Source of the DNA: Barnesiella sp. | GTDB taxonomy: Bacteria; Bacteroidota; Bacteroidia; Bacteroidales; Muribaculaceae | Length of the DNA: 64,000 nt | Reading direction: 5' to 3' | Assembly (NCBI GenBank): GCA_014801075.1 | Contig: JAAVEW010000011.1 | Span: 168,189-232,188 of the forward strand | Part shown: piece by piece, positions 25,622-34,340 of the stretch | Numbering within the stretch: position 1 is the first letter of the stretch | How the letters are laid out: the number at the start of each line of letters is the position of its first letter | Notes under the pieces: model-generated | Database searches by the model: none | What the model was told of the DNA's origin: nothing | The model's input: the letters and a program-made list of their open reading frames with translations, nothing else | Translations under genes and position numbers: made by a program

Positions 25622-26992
25622 ATGAAAGCATTACGGGGTTACACTCTCTTTGCCGGCATAGCATTGACTGCTGCGGCATCGGTAAGCGCAAATGAAACAG
25701 GTACGGCGAGCGCAAACGGTACAGTTGCGGAAACTGAGGACGAACTGGCCATCGACGCAAACGGTACGGTCTACACTGACAGCACCGAGCAATCGGACTA
25801 TGTACCGGTGCCCGAGGAGGCTGTTCTCCTGTCGGGAGGACAGAACGGCGTTCACCGCAAAATTATCGGCGTACTCTATGACGCCTCCGACCTCCATTTC
25901 CAGGATGCCACCGTGCCCCGATTCCTCATGATTGACCGTCAGGGCAACACCCTTTTCGGCATCGGCGGATATGTAGAGGGCGTGGCTCAATATGACTTCG
26001 GCGGCGCTATCGACAACTCCGGTTTCATAACCAACGATATTTCAGTGCCCTCCAATCCGGGCATGCGCAACCGCCTGGCAGCTGACGCTACCCACACCAA
26101 CATCGTGCTGCAGTTGTTGAGAAAGACACCGCTCGGCGTGCTCTCGGCCTACGTGCAGGGTAACTTCTCGGCCGCCGACTACGGCTTCAAGCTCAAGCAG
26201 GCTTATTTGCGACTCGACAAGGTGACGATGGGTTACACCCGCTCAACCTTTGAGGACGCGCTCGCCGGCGCTCCCACCATCGACTACCAAGGCCCTGCGG
26301 GAGCTGTTTCGCGCACCAATGTCATACTGCAATACCGCACCCCTGTCAGCAGGCATTTCTCGGTAGCGGTATCGGCCGAAATACCCGATGCCGACTATAC
26401 GCTGACTCCCGGGGCCAACGAGGCCATAAACCAGCGTTTCCCCGACATTCCCGTCTACGTGCAGTATCAGTGGGGCGAACACAGCCACGTGCGCGCTTCG
26501 GCTTTGCTGCGCGACCTCTCTTACCGCAATCTCGTATCGGGCGAGAATAAGTTTGCCACCGGCTGGGGCGTTCAGCTCAGCGGTATCGCCGATTTCAGCA
26601 AGTTTGTGGCTCTCCGCTACGAGGTGGTTTACGGTAAGGGTATCGCCAACTATATCAACGATCTTTCAGGATTCGGCTACGACCTTCTCAGCAAGGGCGA
26701 CGGAGGCGGCATGAAAGCACCCGGCTCGTTCTCCATGTCATCGGGCCTGCAGGTCAACATTTCAAAGAATCTTTTCGTATCGGGCACCTACAGCTTCGTG
26801 CGCCTCTACGACCAGGGGAATATGGGCGGCGACTTCTACCGCCGCGGCAACTACGCCGTTGTCAACTGTTTCTACACTCCGTTCGACAGTTTCCAGGTAG
26901 GTCTGGAATATCTCCACGGCATCCGCACCAACATGAACCACGAGCACGGCTCGGCCAACCGACTTGAAGCTATGGTGAAATACAGTTTTTAA
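25622..26992 (+). CDS. DcaP-like outer-membrane porin
   Basis: A 456-residue protein with a signal peptide (about 1-23), a Thr/Asn/Glu-rich N-terminal segment and then many alternating beta strands ending in K-Y-S-F, the terminal Phe expected of a beta-barrel assembly signal. The strands with G-F-K-L-K-Q-A-Y-L, L-S-G-I-A-D-F-S-K-F-V-A-L-R-Y-E-V-V-Y-G-K-G and G-L-Q-V-N-I-S-K-N-L-F resemble DcaP-family trimeric porins, which pass small dicarboxylates or other anions. Substrate is unknown. It is preceded by the terminator at 25477-25509 and is therefore probably transcribed alone. Confidence 0.85.
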   Translation: MKALRGYTLFAGIALTAAASVSANETGTASANGTVAETEDELAIDANGTVYTDSTEQSDYVPVPEEAVLLSGGQNGVHRKIIGVLYDASDLHFQDATVPRFLMIDRQGNTLFGIGGYVEGVAQYDFGGAIDNSGFITNDISVPSNPGMRNRLAADATHTNIVLQLLRKTPLGVLSAYVQGNFSAADYGFKLKQAYLRLDKVTMGYTRSTFEDALAGAPTIDYQGPAGAVSRTNVILQYRTPVSRHFSVAVSAEIPDADYTLTPGANEAINQRFPDIPVYVQYQWGEHSHVRASALLRDLSYRNLVSGENKFATGWGVQLSGIADFSKFVALRYEVVYGKGIANYINDLSGFGYDLLSKGDGGGMKAPGSFSMSSGLQVNISKNLFVSGTYSFVRLYDQGNMGGDFYRRGNYAVVNCFYTPFDSFQVGLEYLHGIRTNMNHEHGSANRLEAMVKYSF

Positions 26993-27101
26993 ACTTAATT
27001 AATATGGCTTAATAAACCATAGCGTTGACAAGGGCGTTGAATATGCATGATAACGAAAGACACACTACTATTGAAACACACAATATAAAAATCTTATTAT
27101 T

Positions 27102-28034
27102 ATGGATAGAACAATCGCCCTTTCAGAGATTAAGAAAGTTGTAGACGAAGCCTACGAGGCCTTCAAATCATCAAAAGAAGGCAGTGTTGACGACCTGCTT
27201 CAGGGAGTCGACGACAAGGCATTCGGCATCAGCGTAGTATTGACTGACGGCACCGTTATCAATAAAGGTGACGTGAACGTAGCATCGCCCTTAGGCGGCA
27301 TCATCAAGGTGCCCCTCTCGACCATTCTTCTCAGCCAGAACTCTCCCGACGAACTGGTGAAGAAGAGCGGCAAGTGTCCCTGCAGCTGCGGCAACGGGGC
27401 CAAGAAGGAGCATATACACGGTTCGCATGCCATACGTGCCATCTCAGCCATAGAGCCGACGGGCGACCCCGACTCGAAGTGGAATTTCATTGAGAACAGA
27501 ATGATTGACCTTATGGGTTCGGCACCCCAGCTCGATGTCAAGCTCTATGAATCGCTCAAGAAGAAAGCGGCCGACGACAATCTCGTCAACGCGCTTGCCG
27601 AGAACGGTTTCTATCTGTATGACGACGCTGCAACGTCGGTCGACATCAGCGTAAAGGCCCGCTCCATGACAGCATCGGCCGAGCAGCTTGCCACTATGGC
27701 CGCAACTATCGCGGCCGACGGTGTGAACCCCGTGAGCGGCAAGATAGTATTTGACGGCGAGATAGCCAAGAATGTGGTGGGCATGATGGCCGCCAAGGGT
27801 CCGCGCAAGATGACCTTGCCGTGGAACATGTCGGTAGGTCTGCCGGCCAAGTCAAGTTTCGGCGGCGCCGTGGTAGGCGTATTCCCCGGCGTGATGGGTG
27901 TAGCGGCCTACTCACCGCTGTTGATGCCCAACCGCGTGTCGGAGAAAGCGGCCAAAGCTATCAAGTATATCATGAACAAGCTGGACATCAGCGTATTCCA
28001 GAGCGCAAGTCTGAAAGTAGACAAAGATAAATAA
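27102..28034 (+). CDS. Glutaminase-like protein lacking the canonical catalytic serine
   Basis: A 310-residue protein with the fold marks of serine-dependent glutaminases: an L-A-T-M-A-A-T-I-A-A-D-G-V-N-P block (about 206-220) and V-G-L-P-A-K-S-S-F-G-G-A-V-V-G-V-F-P (about 245-262). In normal glutaminases Ser66-x-x-Lys69 is catalytic; here position 66 is Gly in G-G-I-I-K, with Lys69 kept. The N-P-M-I-N-A-G motif is also lost (R-M-I-D-L-M-G). A Cys/His-rich insert (C-P-C-S-C-G...H-I-H-G-S-H, 92-109) is unusual and could bind metal. It may have another activity, or be inactive. It sits just upstream of gdhA, which fits a link to glutamate metabolism. Confidence 0.75.
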   Translation: MDRTIALSEIKKVVDEAYEAFKSSKEGSVDDLLQGVDDKAFGISVVLTDGTVINKGDVNVASPLGGIIKVPLSTILLSQNSPDELVKKSGKCPCSCGNGAKKEHIHGSHAIRAISAIEPTGDPDSKWNFIENRMIDLMGSAPQLDVKLYESLKKKAADDNLVNALAENGFYLYDDAATSVDISVKARSMTASAEQLATMAATIAADGVNPVSGKIVFDGEIAKNVVGMMAAKGPRKMTLPWNMSVGLPAKSSFGGAVVGVFPGVMGVAAYSPLLMPNRVSEKAAKAIKYIMNKLDISVFQSASLKVDKDK

Positions 28035-28066
28035 CACCATTCCACGATAGCGTGGAACCGGACTCA

Positions 28067-28113
28067 CGGAGAGCAATGACGCGGCCCGCAGCAGCGAGCG
28101 TCATTGCTCTCCG
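28067..28113 (+). terminator. Long hairpin after the glutaminase-like gene
   Basis: Arms CGGAGAGCAATGACGC and GCGTCATTGCTCTCCG enclose a GC-rich loop, followed by CTTTATG. A smaller stem (TTCCACG/CGTGGAA) precedes it at 28040-28056. Confidence 0.7.
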
Positions 28114-28239
28114 CTTTATGTAGGGGACGCAGCGTCAACCATTATCGGGCAACGGGGCGCGGGCGGCGGTGTTGTTTGAAAGACAAACGGCGTGTTTTGT
28201 GTCAATTTTATATTTTTACAGATTTTTTATAGCAAATTG

Positions 28240-28270
28240 TTGCATACTTTACGAAAATTATATACCTTTG
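28240..28270 (+). promoter_or_regulatory. gdhA promoter
   Basis: A TTG -33 element at 28240-28242 and -7 TACCTTTG (28263-28270) with a 20-bp spacer match the Bacteroidetes consensus. The transcript would begin near 28277, upstream of the MITE, placing the whole element in a ~227-nt leader. Confidence 0.65.
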
Positions 28271-28303
28271 TGCTCATAAAAAGCAAAATCTAAAATTTTC
28301 ATT

Positions 28304-28486
28304 AAGTAACTGTTCAAAATTATTTTAGTATTATGGCGGAAGGATTTTCCTGATGATTTTTCACGAGGAAGAAGGAGTGTAGCGAGCTACATGACTGATG
28401 ACGAGGGGAAAAGCGGCGGAAAAGACTCCGACAGAATATTAAGATAATGAGAACGGTTAATTTAAAATAATTTTAAACAGTTACTT
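28304..28486 (+). mobile_element. 183-bp MITE-like element, copy 1 (gdhA leader)
   Basis: It starts AAGTAACTGTT and ends AACAGTTACTT. Terminal inverted repeats are about 24 bp with one mismatch. It is about 95% identical over its full length to 48724-48906. It has no transposase gene. An internal TGTAGC/GCTACA hairpin and a tiny frame (ATGGCGGAAGG..., six codons) are present. No clear target duplication could be read. Confidence 0.88.
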
Positions 28487-28503
28487 ACTAAATCATTTTA
28501 CAA

Positions 28504-29841
28504 ATGAAAGCAGCAGAAGTACTTGACGACCTTCGTCGTCGTTTCCCCAACGAGCCCGAATACCTGCAGGCCGTGGAAGAGGTTATCACATCAATCGAGG
28601 ATACTTACAACCAGTACCCCGAATTTGAGCGTTACAACCTCATCGAGCGTCTTTGCATTCCCGACCGCATCTTCTCTTTCCGCGTATCGTGGGTTGACGA
28701 TAAAGGCGTAGTACGCAACAATATGGGTTACCGTATCCAGCACTCCAACGCTATCGGCCCGTACAAAGGCGGTATCCGTTTCCACTCTTCGGTAAACCAG
28801 TCAATCCTCAAATTCCTCGCTTTCGAGCAGACATTCAAAAACTCTCTTACCACACTCGCAATGGGTGGTGCCAAGGGTGGTTCCGACTTCTCACCCCGCG
28901 GTAAGAGCGACATGGAGGTGATGCGTTTCTGCCAGGCTTTCATGACCGAGCTGTGGCGTCACATCGGTGCTGACACCGACGTTCCCGCAGGCGATATAGG
29001 TGTTGGCGGCCGCGAGGTAGGCTACATGTACGGTATGTACAAGAAGATGGCCCGCGAGTTCACCGGCACATTCACCGGCAAGGGCCGCGAGTTCGGCGGT
29101 TCGCTCATCCGTCCCGAGGCTACAGGTTACGGTAACGTTTACTTCCTGCTCAACATGCTCGCTACCCGCGGCATCGACATCAAGGGCAAGCGCGTAGCTA
29201 TCTCAGGATCGGGCAACGTGGCCACCTACACTGCCGAAAAGCTCCTTCAGCTCGGCGCCAAAGTGGTATCACTCAGCGACTCTGACGGCACTGTAATCAT
29301 CCCCGACGGTATCACCGACGAACAGCTTAAATTTGTCTTCGAGCTCAAGAACATCTACCGCGGCCGTATCCGCGAGTTCGCCGAAGAATACAAACTCCCC
29401 TACTACCCCGGCCAGCGTCCCTGGACTCTCGTTCAGGCCGACATCGCCCTCCCCTCGGCTACTCAGAACGAGCTCAACGGCGAGGAAGCACGCGCACTTC
29501 TGGCCAACGGCTGTATCGCAGTGAGCGAAGGTGCCAACATGCCCTCTACTCCCGAGGCTATCAAGGAATTCATCGCAGCCAAGATACTCTACGCTCCCGG
29601 TAAGGCTGCCAACGCAGGCGGTGTATCGGTATCAGGCCTCGAGATGGCTCAGAACTCTCAGAAACTCTCATGGAGCGCTGAAGAGGTTGACGCCAAACTC
29701 AAATCAATCATGGCCGAAATCCACCATCAGTGTACTCTCTTCGGCAAGGAAGAGGATGGCTACATCAACTACGTGAAGGGTGCCAACGTGGCCGGCTTCA
29801 TGAAGGTGGCCCGCGCTATGATGGCTCAGGGTATCCTCTAA
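28504..29841 (+). CDS. gdhA: NADP-specific glutamate dehydrogenase
   Basis: A 445-residue hexameric-type glutamate dehydrogenase forming glutamate from 2-oxoglutarate and ammonia. The family motifs are complete: G-P-Y-K-G-G-I-R-F-H-S-S-V-N, L-A-M-G-G-A-K-G-G-S-D-F (catalytic lysine), P-A-G-D-I-G-V-G-G-R-E-V-G-Y and the Rossmann motif S-G-S-G-N-V-A. Length is that of the bacterial NADP form (444-447). A MITE-like repeat (28304-28486) fills most of the 5' leader and ends 17 nt before the ATG, so it may affect translation or mRNA stability. Confidence 0.96.
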   Translation: MKAAEVLDDLRRRFPNEPEYLQAVEEVITSIEDTYNQYPEFERYNLIERLCIPDRIFSFRVSWVDDKGVVRNNMGYRIQHSNAIGPYKGGIRFHSSVNQSILKFLAFEQTFKNSLTTLAMGGAKGGSDFSPRGKSDMEVMRFCQAFMTELWRHIGADTDVPAGDIGVGGREVGYMYGMYKKMAREFTGTFTGKGREFGGSLIRPEATGYGNVYFLLNMLATRGIDIKGKRVAISGSGNVATYTAEKLLQLGAKVVSLSDSDGTVIIPDGITDEQLKFVFELKNIYRGRIREFAEEYKLPYYPGQRPWTLVQADIALPSATQNELNGEEARALLANGCIAVSEGANMPSTPEAIKEFIAAKILYAPGKAANAGGVSVSGLEMAQNSQKLSWSAEEVDAKLKSIMAEIHHQCTLFGKEEDGYINYVKGANVAGFMKVARAMMAQGIL

Positions 29842-29937
29842 TCGCAGCATCACAGATGGCGGTGAAGCAAAGCCGCCCCGGGGCAGTGACGCAATATATC
29901 GCGTCAGCCTCCCGATGATAAAATATTCCAAAAAGCA

Positions 29938-29968
29938 GAGACTCCGCCGGTTTCGGCGGAGTCTCTGT
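29938..29968. terminator. Bidirectional hairpin after gdhA
   Basis: A 13-bp perfect stem CAGAGACTCCGCC/GGCGGAGTCTCTG lies between convergent gdhA and the ferritin-like gene. The downstream T run on either side is weak. Confidence 0.65.
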
Positions 29969-30071
29969 GTATTTTATGCCTGCGCGGTCAGGGCGCTGAG
30001 GAGTATTTAGCTTTTGGCAGTCAGTGTCGGGTAAAAGGACTGTATGTCTGGGGGGATTTGCTGTCGTGGGG

Positions 30072-30584
30072 TTACTTGGTGTCGGCGAGGCGGCGCATGG
30101 TGCTGATGTCGTCGAGGAAATCCTGCATATCCTGCTCGTGGGCAGCCTCTTCGGTAAGGAATTTCTTGGCAAGACTGTTGGTGATGTAATCCTTACCTTC
30201 CGTCATATCGGCAATCTCCTGATAGCGGCGCATGGCACACTCTTCGGCTATCAGTATGGTTTTCAGGAAATACTCGGAGTCAAACGAGGTGGGGGTATCG
30301 TAGACGCAGCGCGCGTGCTTGAACCATTCCTGCGGTGTCAGCACCGGTATGCCGCCTAATTGCAGGATGCGGTCACAGAGTGCGCCTGCATGCTCCATCT
30401 CCTGCTGCGCGTGTTTCTCAAATTCGCGTTTGAGGTCGACGCGCTGCGCTCCGGTCACCATTCGTGCCGCTGTCCAGTATTGGTAAAATGCGAGCCACTC
30501 CTCTGAGAGCGCGGCGTTAAGTCGGTCGAGCAGTCTCGCTATGTCGACTTTTCCCTTTAAAAGGGCAATGCTTTCTCTTGCCAT
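30072..30584 (-). CDS. Ferritin-like DpsL (thioferritin-type) protein
   Basis: A 170-residue four-helix ferritin-like protein. Metal ligands are visible as E28-E29-W, Q61-E62-M-E64-H65, A-E114-E115 and E145-E146-A-A-H149, the pattern of the bacterioferritin/DpsL group. Cys70 and Cys116 lie near the ligand helices, as in Dps-like thioferritins, and the length equals what I recall of the Bacteroides fragilis DpsL. The expected role is storing iron and removing peroxide. The gene is single and divergent from the DUF2156 gene. Confidence 0.82.
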   Translation of the reverse strand: MARESIALLKGKVDIARLLDRLNAALSEEWLAFYQYWTAARMVTGAQRVDLKREFEKHAQQEMEHAGALCDRILQLGGIPVLTPQEWFKHARCVYDTPTSFDSEYFLKTILIAEECAMRRYQEIADMTEGKDYITNSLAKKFLTEEAAHEQDMQDFLDDISTMRRLADTK

Positions 30585-30807
30585 AATCTTAGTTCTTTCA
30601 TTTAATCACAAGCATATAACACGGCGGGGGAAGGCTTGGTTCATGGCTAATCAGAGCGGAGCGATAGCAGGGGCATTGAGCCGGACTACTGTTGAGCCGA
30701 CGCGCGTGACACCGGCGGAGCCGCCGGGAGGGGCGTTGAACCATGACTGCCCTGCGGGCGTTTTATAGACAAACATTACATGTACAATTTCTAAACACAC
30801 ACATACT

Positions 30808-31776
30808 ATGTCAACACGACTCGTTTCAACTATAGCACGCCCCGCAACAAGGAGAAGCACGCGGGCTGTCTCGCCTCTCCGCTTCAAGCGCATCATGCTT
30901 GAGGATATGGATATAATAAGCAAGTTTCTCGAAAAAACGGCCTCACGCACCTGCGACTACACCGTAGGCGGCATATATATGTGGGTCCACTATTTCAACT
31001 ATCGCTACTGCGTCTACCGCGACACGCTCTTCATCGAGGGGGTCAGCGAGGAGGATATGACGCGTCCGGCTTTCTCAATGCCACTGGGCGAACTGCCTCT
31101 GTCGGAGGGTATTGCTCTGCTGCGCGGCTACTGCGCCGACAACGGCTACACGCTTCGCTTCTCGGCCATCCCTGAGGACCGCGTGGAGGAGTTTATGAAC
31201 GCGGGCGACTGGACCGTTGAACCGCTCCCCGACTGGGCCGACTATCTCTATGAAGCCGACGGAATAGCATCTTTCTCAGGTAAGAAATACTCCAAGAAGC
31301 GCAACCACCTCAACCGCTTCATGCTCGACAATCCCGACGCGCGCCTGATGCCGCTGCGCAAGGAGGATGTCGACAGGGTGCTCAATGCGTTCTACAGTTG
31401 GGACAACGAGGAGGAGCTGCAATCGCTCTCTGCTATGGAGGAACGCGACATGACAGTCAACGTGATGCGCCATCTCGACGAGCTTCCCGGCTTTGAGGGC
31501 GCTTATCTTGAGGATGGCCGCGGCAACATCGTGGCTTTCACCATCGGCGAGGTCATCGGCGACACGCTCTACGACCACATCGAGAAGATGGACCACTCGG
31601 TTTCAGGCGCGGGCACTGCGGTGTTCAACCTCTTTGTAAAGGAGATGCTGGCCAAGCACACAGGTTTGCGCTATGTCAACCGCGAGGAGGACGTAGGCGA
31701 CGAAGGTCTGCGCAAGGCAAAGCAGTCCTACCACCCCTCGGCCCTCCTCGGCAAGTTCGACCTCATCGCCCGATAA
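30808..31776 (+). CDS. DUF2156 / LPG-synthase C-terminal-like (GNAT-fold) protein
   Basis: A 322-residue cytoplasmic protein with two GNAT-like halves, as in the C-terminal domain of phosphatidylglycerol lysyltransferase (DUF2156). Marks are Y-T-V-G-G-I-Y-M-W, K-K-Y-S-K-K-R-N-H-L-N-R-F (about 164-176) and the C-terminal Y-V-N-R-E-E-D-V-G-D-E-G-L-R-K-A-K-Q-S-Y-H-P. There is no membrane domain, so it is not a full MprF. The function of this stand-alone form is unknown; aminoacyl or acyl transfer is plausible. The Arg-rich first ~25 residues are poorly conserved-looking, and ATG 30892 is another possible start. Confidence 0.82.
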   Translation: MSTRLVSTIARPATRRSTRAVSPLRFKRIMLEDMDIISKFLEKTASRTCDYTVGGIYMWVHYFNYRYCVYRDTLFIEGVSEEDMTRPAFSMPLGELPLSEGIALLRGYCADNGYTLRFSAIPEDRVEEFMNAGDWTVEPLPDWADYLYEADGIASFSGKKYSKKRNHLNRFMLDNPDARLMPLRKEDVDRVLNAFYSWDNEEELQSLSAMEERDMTVNVMRHLDELPGFEGAYLEDGRGNIVAFTIGEVIGDTLYDHIEKMDHSVSGAGTAVFNLFVKEMLAKHTGLRYVNREEDVGDEGLRKAKQSYHPSALLGKFDLIAR

Positions 31777-31819
31777 ACTACTAAGTTTTTTAAAACGGGA
31801 GTTCTATAGACTTTTTTTC

Positions 31820-31869
31820 AAACAGTAGCACAGGAGCTTTTACAGTAGTACACTCCTGTGCTACTGTTT
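31820..31869. repeat. CAGTAG/ACAGGAG hairpin repeat, copy 1
   Basis: Arms AAACAGTAGCACAGGAG and CTCCTGTGCTACTGTTT form a perfect 17-bp stem with a 16-nt loop that itself contains a half repeat. The same left arm and loop recur at 51358-51390. Confidence 0.85.
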
Positions 31870-31916
31870 AAATCAAAGCTGCTTTGCTTCTGTTTTAAAA
31901 TTAGAAAAAAGTTTAG

Positions 31917-31924
31917 TAACTTTG
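31917..31924 (+). promoter_or_regulatory. menA promoter -7 box (TAACTTTG)
   Basis: A consensus -7 box 50 nt upstream of the menA ATG. Confidence 0.6.
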
Positions 31925-31973
31925 GGGATTGAAACCACAGGGTAGAAAACAGTAATCAAAGGGTACAAAAAAG

Positions 31974-32861
31974 ATGTCAACGAAGCAAAGCAGAATCAAT
32001 GTGTGGGTGGAGGCAATGCGCCTGCGCACACTGCCGGTGTCGACAGCCGGAGTGATAACAGCAATGGCACTCACCGAGATATACGGGTGCTTCAAACTGT
32101 TACCCTCGCTGCTGTGCCTGCTCTTTGCCATCCTCGCCCAGATTGCCTCTAACTTTGCCAACGAATACTTCGACTACCGCGACGGCCTCGACAAACCGGG
32201 ACGCGAAGGGCCTCGCCGAGGTGTCACCGAGGGCGACATCACACCGCGCGCCATGCTGCGTGCCACGGTCGGTACGCTCGCCGCCGCCTGCGCCATAGGC
32301 TGCTCGCTGATAGCTTGGGGCGGTTGGGAACTTATCCCCGTAGGGCTTGCCGTAGCAGCGGGCGTATTCGCCTACTCGGCAGGACCTTACCCGTTGTCGC
32401 ACCACGCGCTGGGCGAAGTGGCGGTAATACTTTTCTTCGGTATCGTGCCCGTCAACATGACGTTCTATATAATGAGCCATCAGTTTGGCCTCGCCATATT
32501 CATGGTGTCGCTGGCGGTAGGACTGATGGGAGCCAATATATTGCTGGTCAACAACTACCGCGACATTGACGACGACCGCGCCGTAGGGAAGCACACGCTC
32601 GCCACAGTGTTCGGCGGCCGCTTTGCCACCACTCTCTATCTGCTCAACGGCTGGATAGCCGTGGCGCTCATGATGCCGCTGCTTATCGAACTGCCGCTGA
32701 CCATCTGGGCCGCGCCTGCCATATACCTCTTCGGCCATACCACGCTGTGGTGCGCGCTGCTGCGCCGCAAAGGGCGTGAGCTCAACCGCCTGCTCGGCAT
32801 GACGGCGCTCAATATGCTCGCTTTCTCTCTTATATTCTCTCTCATAATATTCGCTTATTAA
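31974..32861 (+). CDS. menA: 1,4-dihydroxy-2-naphthoate polyprenyltransferase
   Basis: A 295-residue UbiA-superfamily membrane prenyltransferase that makes demethylmenaquinone. About eight hydrophobic helices are present. The two Asp-rich motifs are clear: N-E-Y-F-D-Y-R-D-G-L-D (about 60-70) and N-N-Y-R-D-I-D-D-D (about 190-198), the latter followed by the V-G-K-H-T-L-A typical of MenA. Menaquinone is the usual quinone of Bacteroidales. It is followed at 16 bp by an ABC ATPase and then recF, probably one transcript. Confidence 0.94.
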   Translation: MSTKQSRINVWVEAMRLRTLPVSTAGVITAMALTEIYGCFKLLPSLLCLLFAILAQIASNFANEYFDYRDGLDKPGREGPRRGVTEGDITPRAMLRATVGTLAAACAIGCSLIAWGGWELIPVGLAVAAGVFAYSAGPYPLSHHALGEVAVILFFGIVPVNMTFYIMSHQFGLAIFMVSLAVGLMGANILLVNNYRDIDDDRAVGKHTLATVFGGRFATTLYLLNGWIAVALMMPLLIELPLTIWAAPAIYLFGHTTLWCALLRRKGRELNRLLGMTALNMLAFSLIFSLIIFAY

Positions 32862-32876
32862 AAAAACAACATAGCA

Positions 32877-34340
32877 ATGTCGACAACGACTCCCGTCATA
32901 CAGCTCAAAAGCCCCAGGCTCTATTTCACCGGGGTAATGCTCGTCAACCCAGCGCCTACCGATATAGTGCAGGGCATCAATGTGGTGATAGGAGCCAACG
33001 GCGCGGGCAAATCAACCCTCGGCAACATATTGGAAAAGGGTTGGAATTTCCGCACCAACGTCATCACCTCGCCCCTGGGGAAACCCTCGGTGAAGAAAAT
33101 CGAGTTCTCCGACATCCACTCGCTCCCCGGCCTCAACGTCGAGTATTACCAGCAGCGCTACGAGGCCACGATGAACGACGAGGTGCCCACGATAGCCGAA
33201 ATTCTCGGCGACAAAATCAATACACCTCGCTGGCAGGAACTTACCGAACTGTTCCGGCTCAACGGCGTGGAGGATCGCAAAATCAATTTCCTCTCGTCGG
33301 GCGAGCTGCGCAAACTGCTTATCATCAACGCGTTGATTGACCCCGTAGATGTCATCATCCTCGACAACCCCTACATAGGACTCGACCAGGCATCGCGCGC
33401 CATACTCGACGATGCCATCAACGCCCTCAACAGCCGCGGCTTCACCATAGTGCTGCTCGTGGCCAATCCGCGCGACATCCATCCCAACGTCACGCAGGTG
33501 ATACCGATGCAGAACCTCACCCTGCTGACCCCGCTCACCGACATCGAGTCGCCGGCGCGCGTGCAGTCGGCGGTGATGCACCTCTTCGACTACGCCATCA
33601 ATGTCGATGACATTCCCCTCCCCCCCGCTGTGGACAACGAGCCGGTGGACGTGGTGATGAAAATCACCGACGGCCACGTCAACTACGGCACGCGCGCCAT
33701 CATCGAAGGGCTTGACTGGGAGGTGAAGGATGGCCAGTGCTGGGCCTTGGCCGGACCTAACGGGTCGGGCAAGTCGACACTGCTCTCGCTGATATGCGCC
33801 GACAATCCCCAGGCCTATTCCAACGACATCACGCTCTTTGACCGTCGCCGGGGCAGCGGTGAGTCGATATGGGACATCAAGCGCCGCATATCGTTCGTCA
33901 GCCCAGAGCAGAGCCTGCATTTCCATCCCGCGGGCGACGTAGCCACCATCGTGGCCCAGGGTCTCAACGACACCACCGGCGTATTCATCCCCCTCAAACC
34001 GGGACAGAAGGAACTTGCCATGCAGTGGTTGCGCCTGCTCCATCTCGAGCACCTCGCGCCTCGCAGCATCTCGACCCTCTCGGGCGGCGAACGCCAGATG
34101 GTGATGCTCGCGCGCACGTTCATCAAGCAGCCGCGACTCATGATATTTGACGAACCGCTCCACGGACTCGACTACGCACGCGCCCGTGCCGCGCGCGCCA
34201 TCATAAACCATTTCGCCGCACGCTCGCGCGACTCGCGCGGCCGCTATCCGCTGTCGCTCATCTTCGTGACCCATTACGCCGACGAGCTTCCCGAGTGTGT
34301 GACATATACCAAAACTTTAGCTAAAAAAACGTGCAACTGA
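32877..34340 (+). CDS. Twin-domain ABC ATPase, ModF-like
   Basis: A 487-residue soluble protein with two ABC ATPase domains. The first has Walker A G-A-N-G-A-G-K-S-T (39-47) and a signature region L-S-S-G-E-L. The second has G-P-N-G-S-G-K-S-T (about 293-301), L-S-G-G-E-R-Q and Walker B L-M-I-F-D-E-P. Twin-cassette proteins without membrane parts, like ModF/YlmA-type, are of unknown job; molybdenum handling is only a name-based guess. No molybdate genes are near. It overlaps the recF start by 10 bp. Confidence 0.82.
   Translation: MSTTTPVIQLKSPRLYFTGVMLVNPAPTDIVQGINVVIGANGAGKSTLGNILEKGWNFRTNVITSPLGKPSVKKIEFSDIHSLPGLNVEYYQQRYEATMNDEVPTIAEILGDKINTPRWQELTELFRLNGVEDRKINFLSSGELRKLLIINALIDPVDVIILDNPYIGLDQASRAILDDAINALNSRGFTIVLLVANPRDIHPNVTQVIPMQNLTLLTPLTDIESPARVQSAVMHLFDYAINVDDIPLPPAVDNEPVDVVMKITDGHVNYGTRAIIEGLDWEVKDGQCWALAGPNGSGKSTLLSLICADNPQAYSNDITLFDRRRGSGESIWDIKRRISFVSPEQSLHFHPAGDVATIVAQGLNDTTGVFIPLKPGQKELAMQWLRLLHLEHLAPRSISTLSGGERQMVMLARTFIKQPRLMIFDEPLHGLDYARARAARAIINHFAARSRDSRGRYPLSLIFVTHYADELPECVTYTKTLAKKTCN

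Noticed and set aside
17955..26992. Classical polysaccharide utilisation locus
   Set aside because: Glycoside hydrolases are present, but no SusC/SusD pair or hybrid two-component or anti-sigma regulator is seen in the window.
33012..34274. 420-codon minus-strand frame opposite the twin ABC ATPase
   Set aside because: The ATPase motifs on the plus strand are decisive.
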